Of a stretch of 60,000 bases of DNA, positions 57,401 to 60,000 are shown one piece after another; positions within the stretch are counted from its first letter, which is position 1, and each line of letters begins with the position of its first letter. Made by a program: the position numbers and the translations under genes. The notes beneath the pieces are model-generated. The model was not told the origin of the DNA. It did no database searches and was given only the letters and a program-made list of their open reading frames with translations. The stretch covers positions 92,221,711 through 92,281,710 of the forward strand of contig CM031607.1 in NCBI GenBank assembly GCA_018398815.1, read 5' to 3'. The DNA is from Conus ventricosus (taxonomy: Eukaryota; Mollusca; Gastropoda; Neogastropoda; Conidae).

Positions 57401-60000
57401 GAGAGATGGGAAGTGTGCACAGAGACAACAACACACAGAGTGAAACAGAGAGATGGAAGTGTGCACAGAGACAACAACACACAGCGTGAAAACAGAGAGA
57501 TGGAAGTGTGCACAGAGACAACAACACACAGAGTGAAACAGAGAGATGGAAGTGTGCACATAGACAACAACACACAGCGTGAAACAGCGAGATGGAAGTG
57601 TGCACAGAGACAACAACACACAGCGTGAAACAGAGAGATGGACGTGTGCACAGAGACAACAACACACAGCGTGAAACAGAGAGATGGAAGTGTGCACATA
57701 GACAACAACACACAGCGTAAAACAGAGAGATGGAAGTGTGCACATAGACAACAACACACAGAGTGAAACAGGGAGATGGAAGTGTGCACAGAGACAACAA
57801 CACACAGCGTGAAACAGAGAGATGGAAGTGTGCACATAGACAACAACACACAGAGTGAAACAGGGAGATGGAAGTGTGCACAGAGACAACAACACACAGC
57901 GTGAAACAGAGAGATGGAACTGTGCACAGAGACAACAACACACAGCGTGAAACAGAGAGATGGAAGTGTGCACATAGACAACAACACACAGCGTGAAACA
58001 GCGAGATGGAAGTGTGCACAGAGACAACAACAGACAGCGTGAAACAGGGAGATGGAAGTGTGCACAGAGACAACAACACACAGCGTGAAACAGAGAGATG
58101 GAAGTGTGCACAGAGACAACAACACACAGCGTGAAACAGCGAGATGAAGTTGCACAGAGACAACAACACACAGAGTGAAACAGAGAGATGGAAGTGTGCA
58201 CAGAGACAACAACACACAGCGTGAAACAGAGAGATGGAAGTGTGCACAGAGACAACAACACACAGAGTGAAACAGGAGATGGAAGTGTGTACATAGACAA
58301 CAACACAGCGTGAAACAGAGAGATGGAAGTGTGCACAGAGACAACAACACAGAGTGAAACGGGAGATGGAAGTGTGCACAGAGACAACAACACACAGAGT
58401 GAAACAGAGAGATGGAAGTGTGCACATAGACAACAACACACAGAGTGAAACAGGGAGATGGAAGTGTGCACAGAGACAACAACACACAGCGTGAAACAGC
58501 GAGATGGAAGTGTGCACAGAGACAACACACAGCGTGAAACAGAGAGATGGAAGTGTGCACAGAGACAACAACACACAGCGTGAAACAGAGAGATGGAAGT
58601 GTGCACAGAGACAACAACACACAGCGTGAAACAGAGAGATCGACGTGTGCACAGAGACAACAACACACAGCGTGAAACAGAGAGATGGAAGTGTGCACAT
58701 AGACAACACACCACAGCGTGAAACAGAGAGATGGACGTGTGCACAGAGACAACAACACACAGCGTGAAACAGAGAGATGGAAGTGTGCACATAGACAACA
58801 ACACACAGCGTGAAACAGAGAGATGGAAGTGTGCACAGAGACAACAACACACAGAGTGAAACAGAGAGATGGGACGTGTGCACAGAGACAACAACACACA
58901 GGGTGAAACAGAGAGATGGAAGTGTGCACAGAGACAACAACACACAGCGTGAAACAGAGAGATGGAAGTGTGCACAGAGACAACAACACACAGCGTGAAA
59001 CAGAGAGATCGAAGTGTGTACATAGACAACAACACACAGCGTGAAACAGAGAGATGGAAGTGTGCACAGAGACACACACACCAGCGTGAAACAGAGAGAT
59101 GGAAGTGTGCCAGAGACAACAACACACAGAGTGAAACAGGGAGATAGAAGTGTGCACAGAGACAACAACACACAGCGTGAAACAGAGGAGATGGAAGTGT
59201 GCACAGAGACAACAACACACAGAGTGAAACAGAGAGATGGAAGTGTGCACAGAGACAACAACACACAGCGTGAAACAGAGAGATGGAAGTGTGCACAGAG
59301 ACAACAACCAAGAGTGAAACAGAGAATGGAGTGTGGCACATAGACAACAACACACAGCGTGAAACAGCGAGATGGAAGTGTGCACAGAGACAACAACACA
59401 CAGCGTGAAACAGAGAGATGGACGTGTGCACAGAGACAACAAACACAAGCGTGAAACAGAGAGATGGAAGTGTGCACATAGACACAACACACAGCATAAA
59501 ACAGAGAGATGGAAGTGTGCACATAGACAACAACACACAGAGTGAAACAGGGAGATGGAAGTGTGCACAGAGACAACAACACACAGCGTGAAACAGAGAG
59601 ATGGAAGTGTGCACATAGACAAAACACACAGAGTGAAACAGGGAGATGGAAGTGTGCACATAGACAACAACACACAGCGTGAAACAGAGAGATGGAAACT
59701 GTGCACAGAGACAACAACACACAGCGTGAAACAGAGAGATGGAAGTGTGCACATAGACAACAACACACAGCGTGAAACAGCGAGATGGAAGTGTGCACAG
59801 AGACAACAACACACAGCGTGAAACAGAGAGATGGAAGTGTGCACAGACACAACAACACACAGCGTGAAAACAGCGAGATGAAAGTGTGCACGGAGACAAC
59901 AACACACAGAGTGAAACAGAGAGATGGAAGTGTGCACAGAGACAACAACACACAGCGTGAAACAGAGAGATGGAAGTGTGCACAGAGACAACAACACACA
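51402..60000. repeat. 46-bp minisatellite, about 187 units, running off the window
   Basis: The plus-strand unit is 'cacagcgtgaaacagagaga' - 'tggaagtgtgcacagagaca' - 'acaaca' (46 bp). Units differ by substitutions (gcacagaga/gcacataga/gtacataga; cagagag/cagcgag/cagggag; agcgtg/agagtg) and many one-base indels. The whole stretch is intron of the AA15 gene on the minus strand. No frame of the minus-strand unit has a stop and 46 is 1 mod 3, so open frames of up to 1798 codons appear in all three frames. They are artefacts. Confidence 0.97.

Noticed and set aside
51287..59999. Minus-strand open frames of up to 1798 codons, Cys/His/Ser-rich with a 46-residue period
   Set aside because: They are translations of the 46-bp minisatellite, open in all three frames at once, with no unique sequence, start context or splice evidence. 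The region is the intron of the AA15 gene.

Overview
The window is animal nuclear DNA. The genes are split by GT-AG introns and the DNA is dense in CA/GT microsatellites, minisatellites, long poly-G tracts, and DNA, LINE, SINE and LTR elements. The dispersed repeats (a tRNA-like SINE body, a SINE with the 'gatggagtatggc' core, and a LINE/SINE tail ending in TTATC repeats) and the AA15 gene suggest a mollusc, probably a marine caenogastropod snail. That assignment is an inference from repeat style, not a match.

Layout. (1) 1-34,100, plus strand: the 3' part of a multi-Tudor-domain gene of the piRNA/germ-granule type. I could trace 19 exons, about 905 codons. They hold the end of one extended Tudor (eTud) unit and three further eTud units. 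Its introns carry several DNA transposons with defined ends and target duplications, a LINE 3' fragment and many minisatellites. (2) 34,206-42,547: a complete but defective Ty3/Gypsy-type LTR retrotransposon on the minus strand. It has 2.28-kb LTRs, a tRNA-Pro type primer binding site and gag-protease-integrase-RNase H remnants in an unusual order. (3) 42,548-49,700: intergenic DNA with a tRNA-like SINE, a 29-bp minisatellite, a SINE, a ~225-bp 'aacggtt' repeat and G-rich duplications. (4) 49,736-60,000, minus strand: the last two exons of an AA15-type lytic polysaccharide monooxygenase (LPMO) gene. The intron before its penultimate exon is, as far as the window reaches, one 46-bp minisatellite of about 187 copies over 8.6 kb, and the repeat itself supplies the 3' splice site.

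The two host genes are convergent and unrelated in function: one is a germline RNA-granule scaffold, the other a secreted copper polysaccharide oxidase. Both share one oddity. Many exons contain a single-nucleotide frame break while the flanking splice phases stay consistent. The simplest reading is residual indel errors in a long-read assembly rather than two decaying genes. Giant open frames at 51-60 kb are an artefact of the stop-free 46-bp repeat and are not genes.

Most notable points: the protease-integrase-RNase H order in the LTR element, compatible with a Gmr1-like pol order plus an internal deletion; the intron-filling minisatellite that abuts the LPMO exon; a DNA-transposon family with CAGGGTTC ends and 5-6 bp target duplications present in four copies; and two tandem duplications that copy 3' splice sites of the Tudor gene.
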